Of a stretch of DNA of 21,402 nucleotides, positions 5,152 through 12,387 are shown in pieces (position 1 is the first letter of the stretch; the number at the start of each line of letters is the position of its first letter). A model generated the notes under the pieces. That model worked only from the letters and a program-made list of their open reading frames with translations. It was not told where the DNA came from and searched no databases. Location of the stretch: positions 1 through 21,402 of the forward strand of contig CAZIBB010000013.1 in NCBI GenBank assembly GCA_964537075.1, in the 5' to 3' direction. The position numbers and the translations under genes were made by a program. Source of the stretch: CAYTED01 sp964537075. GTDB taxonomy: Bacteria; Patescibacteriota; Minisyncoccia; Moranbacterales; UBA1568.

Positions 5152-6780
5152 ATGACCCAGAACGAGGCGCTGACAATCTTGAAGACGGGCGTCAATGTTT
5201 TTCTTACGGGAGAACCGGGCGCCGGCAAGACGCATACCATAAATAAATATGTGGAGTATTTGCGTTCCCATGGGATCGAGCCGGCCATCACCGCATCGAC
5301 CGGCATTGCGGCGACTCATGTCGGTGGAATGACTATCCACTCGTGGAGCGGTATTGGCATCAAGGATAAGCTCACGCGTGAAGATTTGCGTCGTATCAAA
5401 GATCTCCCGCTCTATACCAAACGCATACGAAAAGCGAAGGTGCTCATCATCGATGAAATTTCCATGCTCGACGGGAAGATATTTTCTATGATCGATATGA
5501 CTTGTCGCACCGTACGCGAATCGGTTGATCCGTTCGGGGGATTGCAGATCGTCTGTGTCGGAGATTTCTTTCAGCTCCCCCCTATCGCGAGGCGACCGAT
5601 TACACTGCCTGAAGATATGCTTTGGGCGCAATCGGATGAACCTCTCGCACCGGTGTTCGCTTTCCAATCCGAAACGTGGATGGCACTTGATCCGGCGGTC
5701 TGTTATCTCACGGAACAGCATCGTCAGGATGACAAGAAGTTTCTCGAGGTGCTTTCCGCGATCCGTTCCAGGAGATTGCAACCGGATCATATCCGTCATA
5801 TTGAATCACGGAATAGTGCGAGGAAGACCATCGATGACAAGAAAACGACCAAATTGTATTCGCATAATGCAGATGTCGATCGCATGAATGATGCCGCTCT
5901 TTCAACGCTTTCAGAAAAACTTCTCGCATTTTCCATGGCGACGCATGGGGCGAAGCATCTCGTCGAAACACTCAAGAAAGGATGTCTCTCTCCGGAAACT
6001 CTCAACCTGAAAATCGGAGCATCGGTAATGTTTACGAAAAATCATCCGCAGGGAAAATATGTGAATGGCACGCTCGGCACGGTGATGGATTTTCACAAGG
6101 AAACGCGGCTCCCTATCGTGAAAACACATGATGGCAGGAGTATTGAAGTTGAACCGGTTGAATGGGTAATCGAAGAGGAAGGGACGACGAAAGCACGGGT
6201 GCGTCAACTCCCGCTTCGTCTCGCTTGGGCGATTACCATCCACAAGAGCCAGGGGATGAGTCTCGATGCGGCAGTGATGGATCTCAGTCGTGTCTTTGAA
6301 TATGGACAAGGGTATGTGGCACTCTCTCGTGTGCGCAATCTCGCCGGACTGACTCTCCTTGGGCATAATGCGCGTGCGTTCGAGGTGCATCCGGTCGTCT
6401 TCGATCAGGATCGATTTTTTCGCGCCCGTTCGGAAAAAGAACAATTCACCCTCGCGCGGATCGAGGAGAAAGACCTCGCGAAAATGCAGGCAAGTTTCAT
6501 CAGACATTGCGGAGGGACGAAAGAAAAAGGTGAACGGATGAAAAAAGGAGGAGGACTTTCGAAAATCGATAAGCTCCGTGAAACCTTTCCAAATGCGTAT
6601 CGCCCATGGAAAATCGAAGAGGATCAGAAGCTCCGAAAAATGTTTCAAAACGGCACTCCCGCAGAAGAACTCATGAATTCCTTCGGTCGCCAGCCCGGGA
6701 GCATCCGTTCCCGCCTCGTCAAGTTAGGCTTGATCGAAGCGGAGGAGGGGGATAAGGAGAAAGAGATAGATTCTCACTGA
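5152..6780 (+). CDS. PIF1-like DNA helicase with C-terminal Myb-like domain
   Basis: This 542-residue superfamily 1B (PIF1/RecD-like) helicase would unwind DNA 5' to 3' using ATP. Visible motifs: Walker A GEPGAGKTH (20-28), ASTGIAATHVGGMTIHSW (motif Ia region, 48-65), Walker B LIIDEISMLDG (98-108), GDFFQLPP (motif III, 137-144), EQHRQ (188-192), and the C-terminal WAITIHKSQGMSLD (359-372) with YVALSRVR (388-395). A separate C-terminal piece (about 480-530) has PW..EED..L, then FGRQPGSIRSRLVKLGL, which reads as a Myb/SANT-like or winged helix-turn-helix DNA-binding domain. The region between (about 440-480) is basic. It has its own promoter and a hairpin leader. PIF1 proteins resolve G-quadruplexes and R-loops; the exact job here is not known. 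Confidence 0.88.
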   Translation: MTQNEALTILKTGVNVFLTGEPGAGKTHTINKYVEYLRSHGIEPAITASTGIAATHVGGMTIHSWSGIGIKDKLTREDLRRIKDLPLYTKRIRKAKVLIIDEISMLDGKIFSMIDMTCRTVRESVDPFGGLQIVCVGDFFQLPPIARRPITLPEDMLWAQSDEPLAPVFAFQSETWMALDPAVCYLTEQHRQDDKKFLEVLSAIRSRRLQPDHIRHIESRNSARKTIDDKKTTKLYSHNADVDRMNDAALSTLSEKLLAFSMATHGAKHLVETLKKGCLSPETLNLKIGASVMFTKNHPQGKYVNGTLGTVMDFHKETRLPIVKTHDGRSIEVEPVEWVIEEEGTTKARVRQLPLRLAWAITIHKSQGMSLDAAVMDLSRVFEYGQGYVALSRVRNLAGLTLLGHNARAFEVHPVVFDQDRFFRARSEKEQFTLARIEEKDLAKMQASFIRHCGGTKEKGERMKKGGGLSKIDKLRETFPNAYRPWKIEEDQKLRKMFQNGTPAEELMNSFGRQPGSIRSRLVKLGLIEAEEGDKEKEIDSH

Positions 6781-6782
6781 TA

Positions 6783-6811
6783 TTGTCAACAATCGTCTTT
6801 GATTGTATATT
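6783..6811 (+). promoter_or_regulatory. Promoter of the nucleotidyltransferase gene
   Basis: TTGTCA (6783-6788), 17 bases, TATATT (6806-6811). The spacer also contains an ACAATC/GATTGT inverted repeat (6789-6806) that could serve as an operator or as a weak end for the helicase transcript. Confidence 0.6.
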
Positions 6812-6842
6812 TTGAGCAGTACTTTCTCAGAAGGAAAATATC

Positions 6843-7328
6843 ATGCATCCGACAGATAAGGTGATCGCATCACTTTCCGCCCTTTCCAGCATCTGTGATG
6901 CCGACCGAACACTCGGTAAAAAAATCGTACTGACAAGTGGTTGTTTTGATCTTCTGCATGGCGGACACCTTGAATATATCTGCGATGCCGGCGAAAGAGG
7001 TTTTTTAATAGTCGGTATCAATAGCGACGCATTCGTTAGGAAGCTGAAGGGTGAAGGTCGTCCGATTCGCAAGGAGAATGATCGAGCATTTCTCATGGCG
7101 GGGTTCTTCCCCGTTCGAAGGGTCATCATTTTTGATTGCGATTACGAGCTGATTGAGGCGGTTAAGCCTGATATCTATATAGCATCGATGACATCCCATG
7201 TGAGGGTATGGGATGATAAGAGGCGGGTATCGCTCCTCAACGAGCATGGTTCTGAAATCATCGAACTTGATTCCGGAAAAACAGATTCGACGACGGGGAT
7301 CATCAATCGATCAGCCAATGCTTGTTAG
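6843..7328 (+). CDS. HldE/RfaE-C-type nucleotidyltransferase (cytidylyltransferase-like fold)
   Basis: A Rossmann-like nucleotidyltransferase of 161 residues. VLTSGCFDLLHGGHLEYI carries the HxGH site as H39-G-G-H42, followed by LIVGINSD (55-62), RPIRKENDRAFLMAGF (73-88, the substrate/ATP loop) and TDSTTGII (148-154) near the end, where the family has its STT motif. Such enzymes transfer an adenylyl or cytidylyl group to a sugar-phosphate or polyol-phosphate. The KGGDY motif that normally follows PDxYV in HldE is absent; IASMTSHVRVWDD stands there instead, so the heptose substrate is doubtful. AGAAGG lies 7 bases before the ATG, a good ribosome binding site. It has its own promoter and a terminator at 7341-7372. 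Confidence 0.75.
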   Translation: MHPTDKVIASLSALSSICDADRTLGKKIVLTSGCFDLLHGGHLEYICDAGERGFLIVGINSDAFVRKLKGEGRPIRKENDRAFLMAGFFPVRRVIIFDCDYELIEAVKPDIYIASMTSHVRVWDDKRRVSLLNEHGSEIIELDSGKTDSTTGIINRSANAC

Positions 7329-7340
7329 GAATATTTTTTC

Positions 7341-7372
7341 GGCTGTCTTTCCCTCGGACAGCCATTCTTTTT
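7341..7372 (+). terminator. Terminator after the nucleotidyltransferase gene
   Basis: GGCTGTC (7341-7347) pairs perfectly with GACAGCC (7357-7363), with a 9-base loop, then ATTC and a T run. Its position argues against any start for the next gene upstream of about 7372. Confidence 0.8.
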
Positions 7373-7378
7373 TATAAA

Positions 7379-7864
7379 ATGTATATGCGTATACTGGATA
7401 CCAATCGTAAAAAATATCGCCGCATATTCACGAATTCTAAGGAGTGTGTTTTTTGCAAGAAAAAAGAGACCTTGGAATGTCTCGGTCTCGCCGGACAGTA
7501 CTGGCGCGTGTTCGTCAATCAATTTCCGTATATGGATGGCAATGTCATGATCGTTCCCACAGTGCATCGTGAGAAGATTGAAGAAATTACAAAAGAAGAG
7601 TGGCAAGATTTCGGATCGGTACTGACAAAGACACAGACGATATTGGGAAAAATATTCAAAACAAGATCTTTTAATGTAGGTCTGAATATCGGCTCCGAAT
7701 CAGGGGCATCCATTCCACATCTCCATTGGCAGATCATTCCGAGGAAATTCAAAAATGTTACAGTCATGAATACATTTGCCGATCTCTATATCGTAGCCAT
7801 GTCGCCAAAGGAAATGAAAAAGTTGATAGATCGCGAAATGAAAACAACAAAAAAGTCCAGATAA
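7379..7864 (+). CDS. HIT/GalT-superfamily protein (HxHxQ type)
   Basis: This nucleotide-binding hydrolase or transferase has 161 residues. The active-site strand is SIPHLHWQIIPR, with H114-L-H116-W-Q118: the third histidine of the ordinary HIT triad is glutamine, the pattern of galactose-1-phosphate uridylyltransferase and Ap4A phosphorylases. A zinc-type pair C23/C26 (CVFC) with H63 in VPTVHRE also recalls GalT. NQFPYMDGNVMIVP (48-60) and GLNIGSESGASIPH are typical HIT surroundings. The open frame reaches back to 7322, but that part overlaps the previous stop and the terminator hairpin, so ATG 7379 (or 7385) is chosen. There is no ribosome binding site. Substrate unknown; a diadenosine polyphosphate or sugar nucleotide is likely. 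Confidence 0.85.
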   Translation: MYMRILDTNRKKYRRIFTNSKECVFCKKKETLECLGLAGQYWRVFVNQFPYMDGNVMIVPTVHREKIEEITKEEWQDFGSVLTKTQTILGKIFKTRSFNVGLNIGSESGASIPHLHWQIIPRKFKNVTVMNTFADLYIVAMSPKEMKKLIDREMKTTKKSR

Positions 7865-7880
7865 ATTATCTGGACTTTTT
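7850..7880. terminator. Bidirectional terminator between the HIT gene and rpmA
   Basis: A 13-bp perfect stem, AAAAAGTCCAGAT (7850-7862) with ATCTGGACTTTTT (7868-7880), has A5 at one end and T5 at the other. It works for both convergent genes and overlaps the last codons and stop of the HIT gene. Confidence 0.9.
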
Positions 7881-7898
7881 AAGATTCTTCAAAAAATA

Positions 7899-8186
7899 TT
7901 ACCGGCTTTCTTTTGGGATGATGCCGACGAAGATGCGCTCGACGAGCTTCCCTGTGAATTCACGGACTTTCTTGGTCTTGAATTCGACAATGCCGTTTAC
8001 GAGAGCATAAAGCGTATCATCAGCACCTTTCTTCATGTTTTTTCCGAGGTGGTATTTGGTACCACGCTGACGGATGATGACATTGCCCGCTTCTGCGAAT
8101 TGACCACCGTAAATCTTCACGCCGAGGCGCTTGGAAATGGAATCACGACCGAGGGAGGTTGTTCCTCCTGCCTTTTTATGTGCCAT
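7899..8186 (-). CDS. rpmA: 50S ribosomal protein L27 (bL27)
   Basis: The 95-residue protein begins MAHKKAGGTTSLGRDSISKRLGVKIYGGQ, the invariant N-terminus of L27 that reaches the peptidyl-transferase centre, followed by IIRQRGTKYHLGKNMKKGADDTLYA. The open frame extends 56 codons further upstream, but the family start is unmistakable and the extension runs into the promoter, so the start is at 8186. There is no Firmicutes-type cleavable N-terminal extension. rplU, its usual neighbour, is not beside it here. A near-consensus promoter lies 44-72 bases upstream, and the shared terminator at 7850-7880 ends it. No strong Shine-Dalgarno site. Confidence 0.96.
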   Translation of the reverse strand: MAHKKAGGTTSLGRDSISKRLGVKIYGGQFAEAGNVIIRQRGTKYHLGKNMKKGADDTLYALVNGIVEFKTKKVREFTGKLVERIFVGIIPKESR

Positions 8187-8221
8187 ATGTCTGTATCTCT
8201 TACTTTTAATCGAAAAACAAG

Positions 8222-8227
8222 TATAAT
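8222..8227 (+). promoter_or_regulatory. -10 box of the sunset-domain gene
   Basis: A perfect TATAAT lies 36 bases before the ATG at 8263, with only a weak -35 (CTTACT, 8199-8204). It sits inside the rpmA promoter region on the other strand, so the two promoters overlap. Confidence 0.45.
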
Positions 8228-8229
8228 GG

Positions 8230-8257
8230 AGTATAGCATGTTTCTGTCGGTTGTCAA
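8230..8257 (-). promoter_or_regulatory. Promoter of rpmA
   Basis: On the minus strand: TTGACA (8257-8252), 16 bases, TATACT (8235-8230), with TG one base upstream of the -10 (extended -10). This is the strongest promoter match in the window, as expected for a ribosomal protein gene. Confidence 0.85.
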
Positions 8258-8262
8258 CGAGT

Positions 8263-8658
8263 ATGAATGAAGTAATTCGTATCGTAAAAGAATGGTTTTC
8301 GCGTGACCATACCAGATTAGCCCTCGGTATCGGCATTTTTTCCGCCGGGCTCACGGGGTATTCCTTGGGGATACTGCGAGATCAGGCGGTGGCGAGAGTG
8401 CCTCTAACGATGAATATCGTCGCTCCACAGGCAGCGCAGGTTGAAATACCAGTAGTATTGGGCGATGCAATTACGAAGAAAACTGGCGTTTCTGAAAATG
8501 CATCGACCGGGTGCGCTTTCGTCGGGAGTAGAAATTCCAATCTCTATCATCTTCCGAGTTGCGCTCCCGCAAAAAGAATCAAGGAAGCAAACAGAGTCTG
8601 TTTCGCCTCCAAGGAAGCAGCGATCGCAAAAGGATACCAGTCAGGTTGTCTGAAATAA
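8263..8658 (+). CDS. Membrane-anchored sunset (Ada-like zinc) domain protein
   Basis: 131 residues. A short basic N-terminus is followed by one transmembrane segment (about 19-38, LALGIGIFSAGLTGYSLGIL). A linker then leads to a C-terminal domain (about 85-129) reading FVGSRNSNLYHLPSCAPAKRI, then NRVCFASKEAAIAKGYQSGC. This is the 'sunset'/Ada-like metal-binding domain, in which YH.P.C, a later cysteine and the terminal GY..C hold zinc; C84, C100, C113 and C129 are present. The domain faces outward if the N-terminus is inside. It often accompanies nucleases or surface proteins in Gram-positive and Patescibacteria genomes; here it stands alone. ATG 8263 is preferred over the upstream TTG at 8251. 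The next gene starts 17 bases later. Confidence 0.75.
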   Translation: MNEVIRIVKEWFSRDHTRLALGIGIFSAGLTGYSLGILRDQAVARVPLTMNIVAPQAAQVEIPVVLGDAITKKTGVSENASTGCAFVGSRNSNLYHLPSCAPAKRIKEANRVCFASKEAAIAKGYQSGCLK

Positions 8659-8675
8659 TTCTGAGAAAAACAAAC

Positions 8676-9899
8676 ATGTCCCATTCTGAAATATTCGATC
8701 CATCAAAAACTCGTTTTCTTTCTTTTCTTTCTTTTTTGATAGGAGTTACAGAATCATCCCTTCTCTATGTCCTTTCCTCGTATTTTTCCGAGGTGGTCGG
8801 AAGTGATCGGATCGGAATATTTTATTTCGTGGCGTATTCGGCGAGTCTTGTGAGTCTCTTTTTTCTTCGTCCAATACTGAAAAAATTTGGCAGAATACGA
8901 GTTCTCATTATTTCTTTTGCCATACTCATTTTTCTTTTAGCACTTCTTTCAAAAATTCCAGTGTCCCTTATGGGAGCGATTCTCCTGATAGCCTTCCTCT
9001 TTTTGAGTGGTATTATCTGGGTGACGATTGATATCATTATCGAGGCATATTCGACAGACCGAGTTTCCGGTCGAATACGCGGATTCCATCTCACTATTCT
9101 CAATATCGGGATACTCTTCGGCCCGATCATTTCAACACAGACACTTGAACATTTTGGTTTTGGAGGAATATTCTTCGTTCTTGTCCTGGGATTTTCCCTT
9201 ATCTTTCTCCTGACGGTGCTTTTTCTTCGAAAAGAGCCGGCAGTAGGAATACAACCGCTCTCGCTTGATATCAAGGCCTTGGTGCGAAAAGTGTTCCAAG
9301 AAAAAGATCTCGCTCGAATTTATCTCATTTCATTCTCGCTCGAATTCTTTTTCGTGGTCATGACCATCTATATGCCGATATATCTGAGATCGATCGGTAT
9401 GGAATGGTCACAGATCGGGACGATATTTACTATCATGCTCATCCCATTTGTGCTTCTGCAATATCCACTCGGATGGATCGCGGATAAGAAAATAGGCGAG
9501 AAGGAACTTCTCTTGGCAGGTATCGTGATCTCTTGTATTTCGACTATAGCCGTCGGTTTCATCACAACACCATCTGTGATGTTGTGGTCCGCTATCCTTT
9601 TCGCGACACGAATCGGGGCAGCGACACTTGAGGTGCTTCGAGATTCATATTTCTACAAACAAATCGACGGAAATGACCTTGATAGCATCTCTTTTTTCCG
9701 AACAGCCCGTCCGATAGCAAATATTTTTTCTGCGATCATATTTGCCCCATTTCTTGTTTTTTTCCCTTTACACTCAGTCTTTTTTGTCGTTGCAGGGATA
9801 TTTGTAGTCACTTTTGTTTCGAGTCTCTCACTTCGGGACAGTATAAGCGAAAAGGAGCGCGTATTTGAGTATTCCACAGAAGAATCCGAGGTGTTATAA
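8676..9899 (+). CDS. Major facilitator superfamily transporter
   Basis: A 407-residue integral membrane protein with about 12 hydrophobic segments in two halves, separated by a charged central loop near 190-215 (LRKEPAVG...VRKVFQEKDLARIYL). The second half has PLGWIADKKIGEKELLLAG, a form of the MFS loop motif (G..aD..G.+..l), and the first half has RPILKKFGRIRVLIIS in the equivalent position. Substrate cannot be read from sequence. The open frame reaches upstream to 8559 within the previous gene, but ATG 8676 begins right before the first hydrophobic region and after the previous stop, so it is chosen. It is probably cotranscribed with the sunset-domain gene. No ribosome binding site stronger than a GAGAAA stretch is present. 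Confidence 0.85.
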   Translation: MSHSEIFDPSKTRFLSFLSFLIGVTESSLLYVLSSYFSEVVGSDRIGIFYFVAYSASLVSLFFLRPILKKFGRIRVLIISFAILIFLLALLSKIPVSLMGAILLIAFLFLSGIIWVTIDIIIEAYSTDRVSGRIRGFHLTILNIGILFGPIISTQTLEHFGFGGIFFVLVLGFSLIFLLTVLFLRKEPAVGIQPLSLDIKALVRKVFQEKDLARIYLISFSLEFFFVVMTIYMPIYLRSIGMEWSQIGTIFTIMLIPFVLLQYPLGWIADKKIGEKELLLAGIVISCISTIAVGFITTPSVMLWSAILFATRIGAATLEVLRDSYFYKQIDGNDLDSISFFRTARPIANIFSAIIFAPFLVFFPLHSVFFVVAGIFVVTFVSSLSLRDSISEKERVFEYSTEESEVL

Positions 9900-9900
9900 T
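9892..9900 (+). promoter_or_regulatory. Extended -10 promoter for scpAB, inside the MFS stop region
   Basis: TG-T-TATAAT (TATAAT 9895-9900) overlaps the TAA stop (9897-9899) of the MFS gene. There is no clear -35. Transcription would start near 9907 and give a 55-base leader before scpA. Confidence 0.55.
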
Positions 9901-9961
9901 AGCCTCTAAGCGAAAAGTGAAGCAATAAGTCTATTCAATAAGTTCCAAAATAAAGAGCCTC

Positions 9962-10714
9962 ATGGAATATCATATTCAACTCGAACAATTTGAAGGGCCA
10001 CTTCCGCTTCTTCTCGCCTTGATCGAACGGGAAAAGCTCGACATCACGAGAGTGAGTCTCGCTAGGGTGTCCGATCAATATCTCGAGTATCTTTCACGGG
10101 AAGATCATATTTCACTCGATAATCTCGCGAGATTTCTCGCTATCGCAACGCGCCTTATTCTTATCAAATCAAAGGCGCTCCTCCCGATACTTCAATTCAC
10201 GGATGAAGAGGAGGATGAGATCGGAGATCTTGAGGAAGAGCTTCGGCGATACAAGCTTTTTAAGGAGGCGGCGCTGCGCCTCGGCGTACTCGTTTCAGAA
10301 AAACATATCACCGTAACGAGGGAGACATCTCTCGATACCGTCTCCGTTTTCCTTCCACCGAAAAATCTCACCAAAGAAGATGTCGCTTCTTATTTTCGAT
10401 CAGTACTCGGCGGACTTCCGTCAATGGAAATACTCGAAGAGAAACGCATGGTGGAGATCGTGACTCTTGAAGAAAAAATCACTCTCCTGCAGGAATCAAT
10501 GAAGAATCGGGTTAAAAAATCTTTTTCTGAAATTATTGCCGGGGCAACCGACCGGGTGCACGTCATCATTTCTTTTTTGGCGCTACTCGAACTCATAAAA
10601 CAACGCATCGTGCATGCGCAGCAAGGTGAGATGTTTGGAGAAATTCATTTTGAAAACCTCGAAGAAAATATCACCGAGGAAACAAAAACTCTCACACCAG
10701 CCAATCAAATATAA
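9962..10714 (+). CDS. scpA: Segregation and condensation protein A
   Basis: ScpA is the kleisin subunit that bridges the SMC dimer with ScpB to condense and segregate the chromosome. The 250-residue sequence opens with the family signature QLEQFEGPLPLLLALIEREKLDI, followed by VSDQYLEYL and LARFLAIATRLILIKSKALLP (about 54-74); an acidic stretch EEEDEIGDLEEELRRY (about 81-96) and the C-terminal winged-helix part with VIISFLALLELIKQRIV (about 202-218) follow. One small difference is P in place of the usual D in GPLDLLL. The gene has its own extended -10 promoter, and scpB begins 4 bases after its stop, so the pair is one operon. No smc gene is in the window. Confidence 0.95.
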   Translation: MEYHIQLEQFEGPLPLLLALIEREKLDITRVSLARVSDQYLEYLSREDHISLDNLARFLAIATRLILIKSKALLPILQFTDEEEDEIGDLEEELRRYKLFKEAALRLGVLVSEKHITVTRETSLDTVSVFLPPKNLTKEDVASYFRSVLGGLPSMEILEEKRMVEIVTLEEKITLLQESMKNRVKKSFSEIIAGATDRVHVIISFLALLELIKQRIVHAQQGEMFGEIHFENLEENITEETKTLTPANQI

Positions 10715-10718
10715 TTTT

Positions 10719-11312
10719 ATGGATATCAAACCGGAAATCCTTTCTCGACTTGAAACCGCACTCTTTGCCGTCGGAGCTCCTTTGAGTACCGATCGACTTG
10801 CGAAAACGCTTGATACCGATATCGCGACCATCGATCTCGCATTGGAAGAGCTCCAGACGAGATATCAGATGCCGGAATCCGGTCTCATGCTTATTCGTCT
10901 GGGAAACAAGATACAGCTCGGTACGCGTGGGGAGAATATTTTGGTGATCGAACATTTGCGTGAAGCAGAATTACAAGAAAGTCTCAGTCGAGCATCTCTC
11001 GAAACGCTTGCCGTCATCGCGTATCGCGGACCGGTAACGCGTGCCGATATCGATGCCATTCGCGGCGTCAATTCCAGTTTCACCCTGCGACACCTCCTTA
11101 TCCGTGGACTCATCGAGCGAGAGGGGAATCCTCTCGACGCACGCGGATATATCTATCGACCGACCTTTGATTTCTTGAAAATACTCGGTATAGGAAAGAT
11201 CACTGACTTGCCGGAATATGAGATGCTCTCTCAGAATGAACGACTCACCGAACTTCTTGCCGAAGATACATCAGTAGAAGAAACTCCTCCGATCCCCGAA
11301 TCTGCCGTATAG
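10719..11312 (+). CDS. scpB: Segregation and condensation protein B
   Basis: 197 residues with the two winged-helix domains of ScpB. The first (about 5-75) reads LSRLETALFAVGAPLSTDRLAKTL; the second (about 95-165) contains SLETLAVIAYRGPVTRADIDAIRGVNSS and LIRGLIEREGNPLDARGYIYRPTFDFLKILGI, which are diagnostic. ScpB dimers bind the middle of ScpA in the Smc-ScpAB complex. The frame is open upstream to 10614 inside scpA, but ATG 10719, 4 bases past the scpA stop, gives the usual ScpB N-terminus. No Shine-Dalgarno site is seen, so translational coupling with scpA is likely. The C-terminal tail after about 178 is acidic and proline-rich. Confidence 0.95.
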   Translation: MDIKPEILSRLETALFAVGAPLSTDRLAKTLDTDIATIDLALEELQTRYQMPESGLMLIRLGNKIQLGTRGENILVIEHLREAELQESLSRASLETLAVIAYRGPVTRADIDAIRGVNSSFTLRHLLIRGLIEREGNPLDARGYIYRPTFDFLKILGIGKITDLPEYEMLSQNERLTELLAEDTSVEETPPIPESAV

Positions 11313-11335
11313 AAGACTTCCACTCCTATGATTTT

Positions 11336-11370
11336 TGTTCCCTGTTAATTGTTCTCTGTTGTTTGATCTC
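11336..11370 (+). repeat. Degenerate heptanucleotide tandem repeat (TGTTnnn x4-5)
   Basis: Five units in 7-base register: TGTTCCC, TGTTAAT, TGTTCTC, TGTTGTT and the diverged TGATCTC. The array ends 3 bases before the carboxypeptidase ATG at 11374. Comparable heptamer arrays with other sequences precede pgk. Confidence 0.65.
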
Positions 11371-11373
11371 CTT

Positions 11374-12387
11374 ATGCGTATTATTTTTTTCTTTTTTTCA
11401 TTCCTTTTGCTTGCCGGTACCACGGGTTCGATTTATTTTGGTTTTCAGAAAAGCAGGACCACGGATATTTCAACAGATATGCCTGTCGTGCGGGGAGCGA
11501 CGGATCAGGTCGTACCGAAAAATATCGCCCCCATATTCAAGGAGAACCGATTTCTCACGACCAGCTTCCGTCCGGTCAAAAAGCCATATGCTCTCAATAT
11601 AGCTATCCCTTCCGCTCATGCGGCGATCATCATTGATGCGGATTCCGGCACCATCCTCTATGATCAGAATGCCAATACGAAACGACAGGTAGCATCGCTC
11701 ACGAAAATGCTCACATCGCTCATCGTCATCGAGCGTGTGAGAGATCTCGATTCCGTCGTGATCATCGGTGATGAGATATACATCGAAGGGACGCGCGTCG
11801 GTTGTCCGCGTTCCGGGTTTTGCGATGGAGAACGACTGAAGGAGGGTGAACAAGTGACCGTACACAATCTCCTCAAGGCGATGCTCATGAATAGCGCGAA
11901 TGATGCAGCCACCGCTCTCGGAAAATATATCGGCGGTACCCAGGACGGATTCGCGAAAATCATGAATGCACGGGCGAAGGAGCTTGGTCTCTCCAATTCC
12001 AATTTCTGTACCCCGTCAGGACTGGAAACCGACGGGTATGAAACGAATTGCTATTCCACCGCCCATGACATGGCAATCATCGGGAGTGAGACGCTGAAGC
12101 ATCCGGAACTCTGGGAGATTATGCGCAGCGAGAAAATGAAATTCACTTCGGTCGATGGAAAATACGAGCATGAGATATTCAATACCGACGAACTCCTCGG
12201 GCAATTTCCCAATCTCCTCGGAACAAAAACGGGTTTCACTCCTCTCGCCGGACGATCGCTTCTCGCCGCCGCAACAGATGATGATGGAAAACATCCTATC
12301 ATCGCGGTCGTTCTCGATGATACCATCCGATTCGAAAGCATCCGTTCGATGTTCCATTGGAGTTTCGGATCATTCGACTGGAAGTAA
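11374..12387 (+). CDS. D-alanyl-D-alanine carboxypeptidase (peptidase S11, PBP5/DacF type)
   Basis: The 337-residue protein is a penicillin-binding DD-carboxypeptidase that trims pentapeptide stems outside the membrane. An N-terminal signal or anchor (about 2-24, very Phe/Leu rich) is followed by a linker and the catalytic domain (about 75-330). Catalytic motifs are SxxK as S108-L-T-K111, SxN as S174-A-N176 and KTG as K285-T-G287. C144 and C150 lie close together and could form a disulfide. The C-terminal PBP5 stalk domain is missing; the protein ends soon after the catalytic domain. The frame reaches back to a TTG at 11335, through a heptamer repeat; ATG 11374 gives a clean signal sequence. 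The stop codon lies exactly at the edge of a mobile-element-like inverted repeat. Confidence 0.9.
   Translation: MRIIFFFFSFLLLAGTTGSIYFGFQKSRTTDISTDMPVVRGATDQVVPKNIAPIFKENRFLTTSFRPVKKPYALNIAIPSAHAAIIIDADSGTILYDQNANTKRQVASLTKMLTSLIVIERVRDLDSVVIIGDEIYIEGTRVGCPRSGFCDGERLKEGEQVTVHNLLKAMLMNSANDAATALGKYIGGTQDGFAKIMNARAKELGLSNSNFCTPSGLETDGYETNCYSTAHDMAIIGSETLKHPELWEIMRSEKMKFTSVDGKYEHEIFNTDELLGQFPNLLGTKTGFTPLAGRSLLAAATDDDGKHPIIAVVLDDTIRFESIRSMFHWSFGSFDWK

Noticed and set aside
5047..5799. 250-codon minus-strand ORF across the helicase start
   Set aside because: It is an antisense shadow of conserved helicase motifs with low-complexity Arg/His-rich composition.
8187..8354. N-terminal extension of L27 in the open minus-strand frame
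   Set aside because: The family start MAHKKAGG is clear and the extension overlaps the rpmA promoter.
10614..10718. N-terminal extension of ScpB inside scpA
   Set aside because: ScpB homologues begin at the ATG at 10719; the extension has no start signal.
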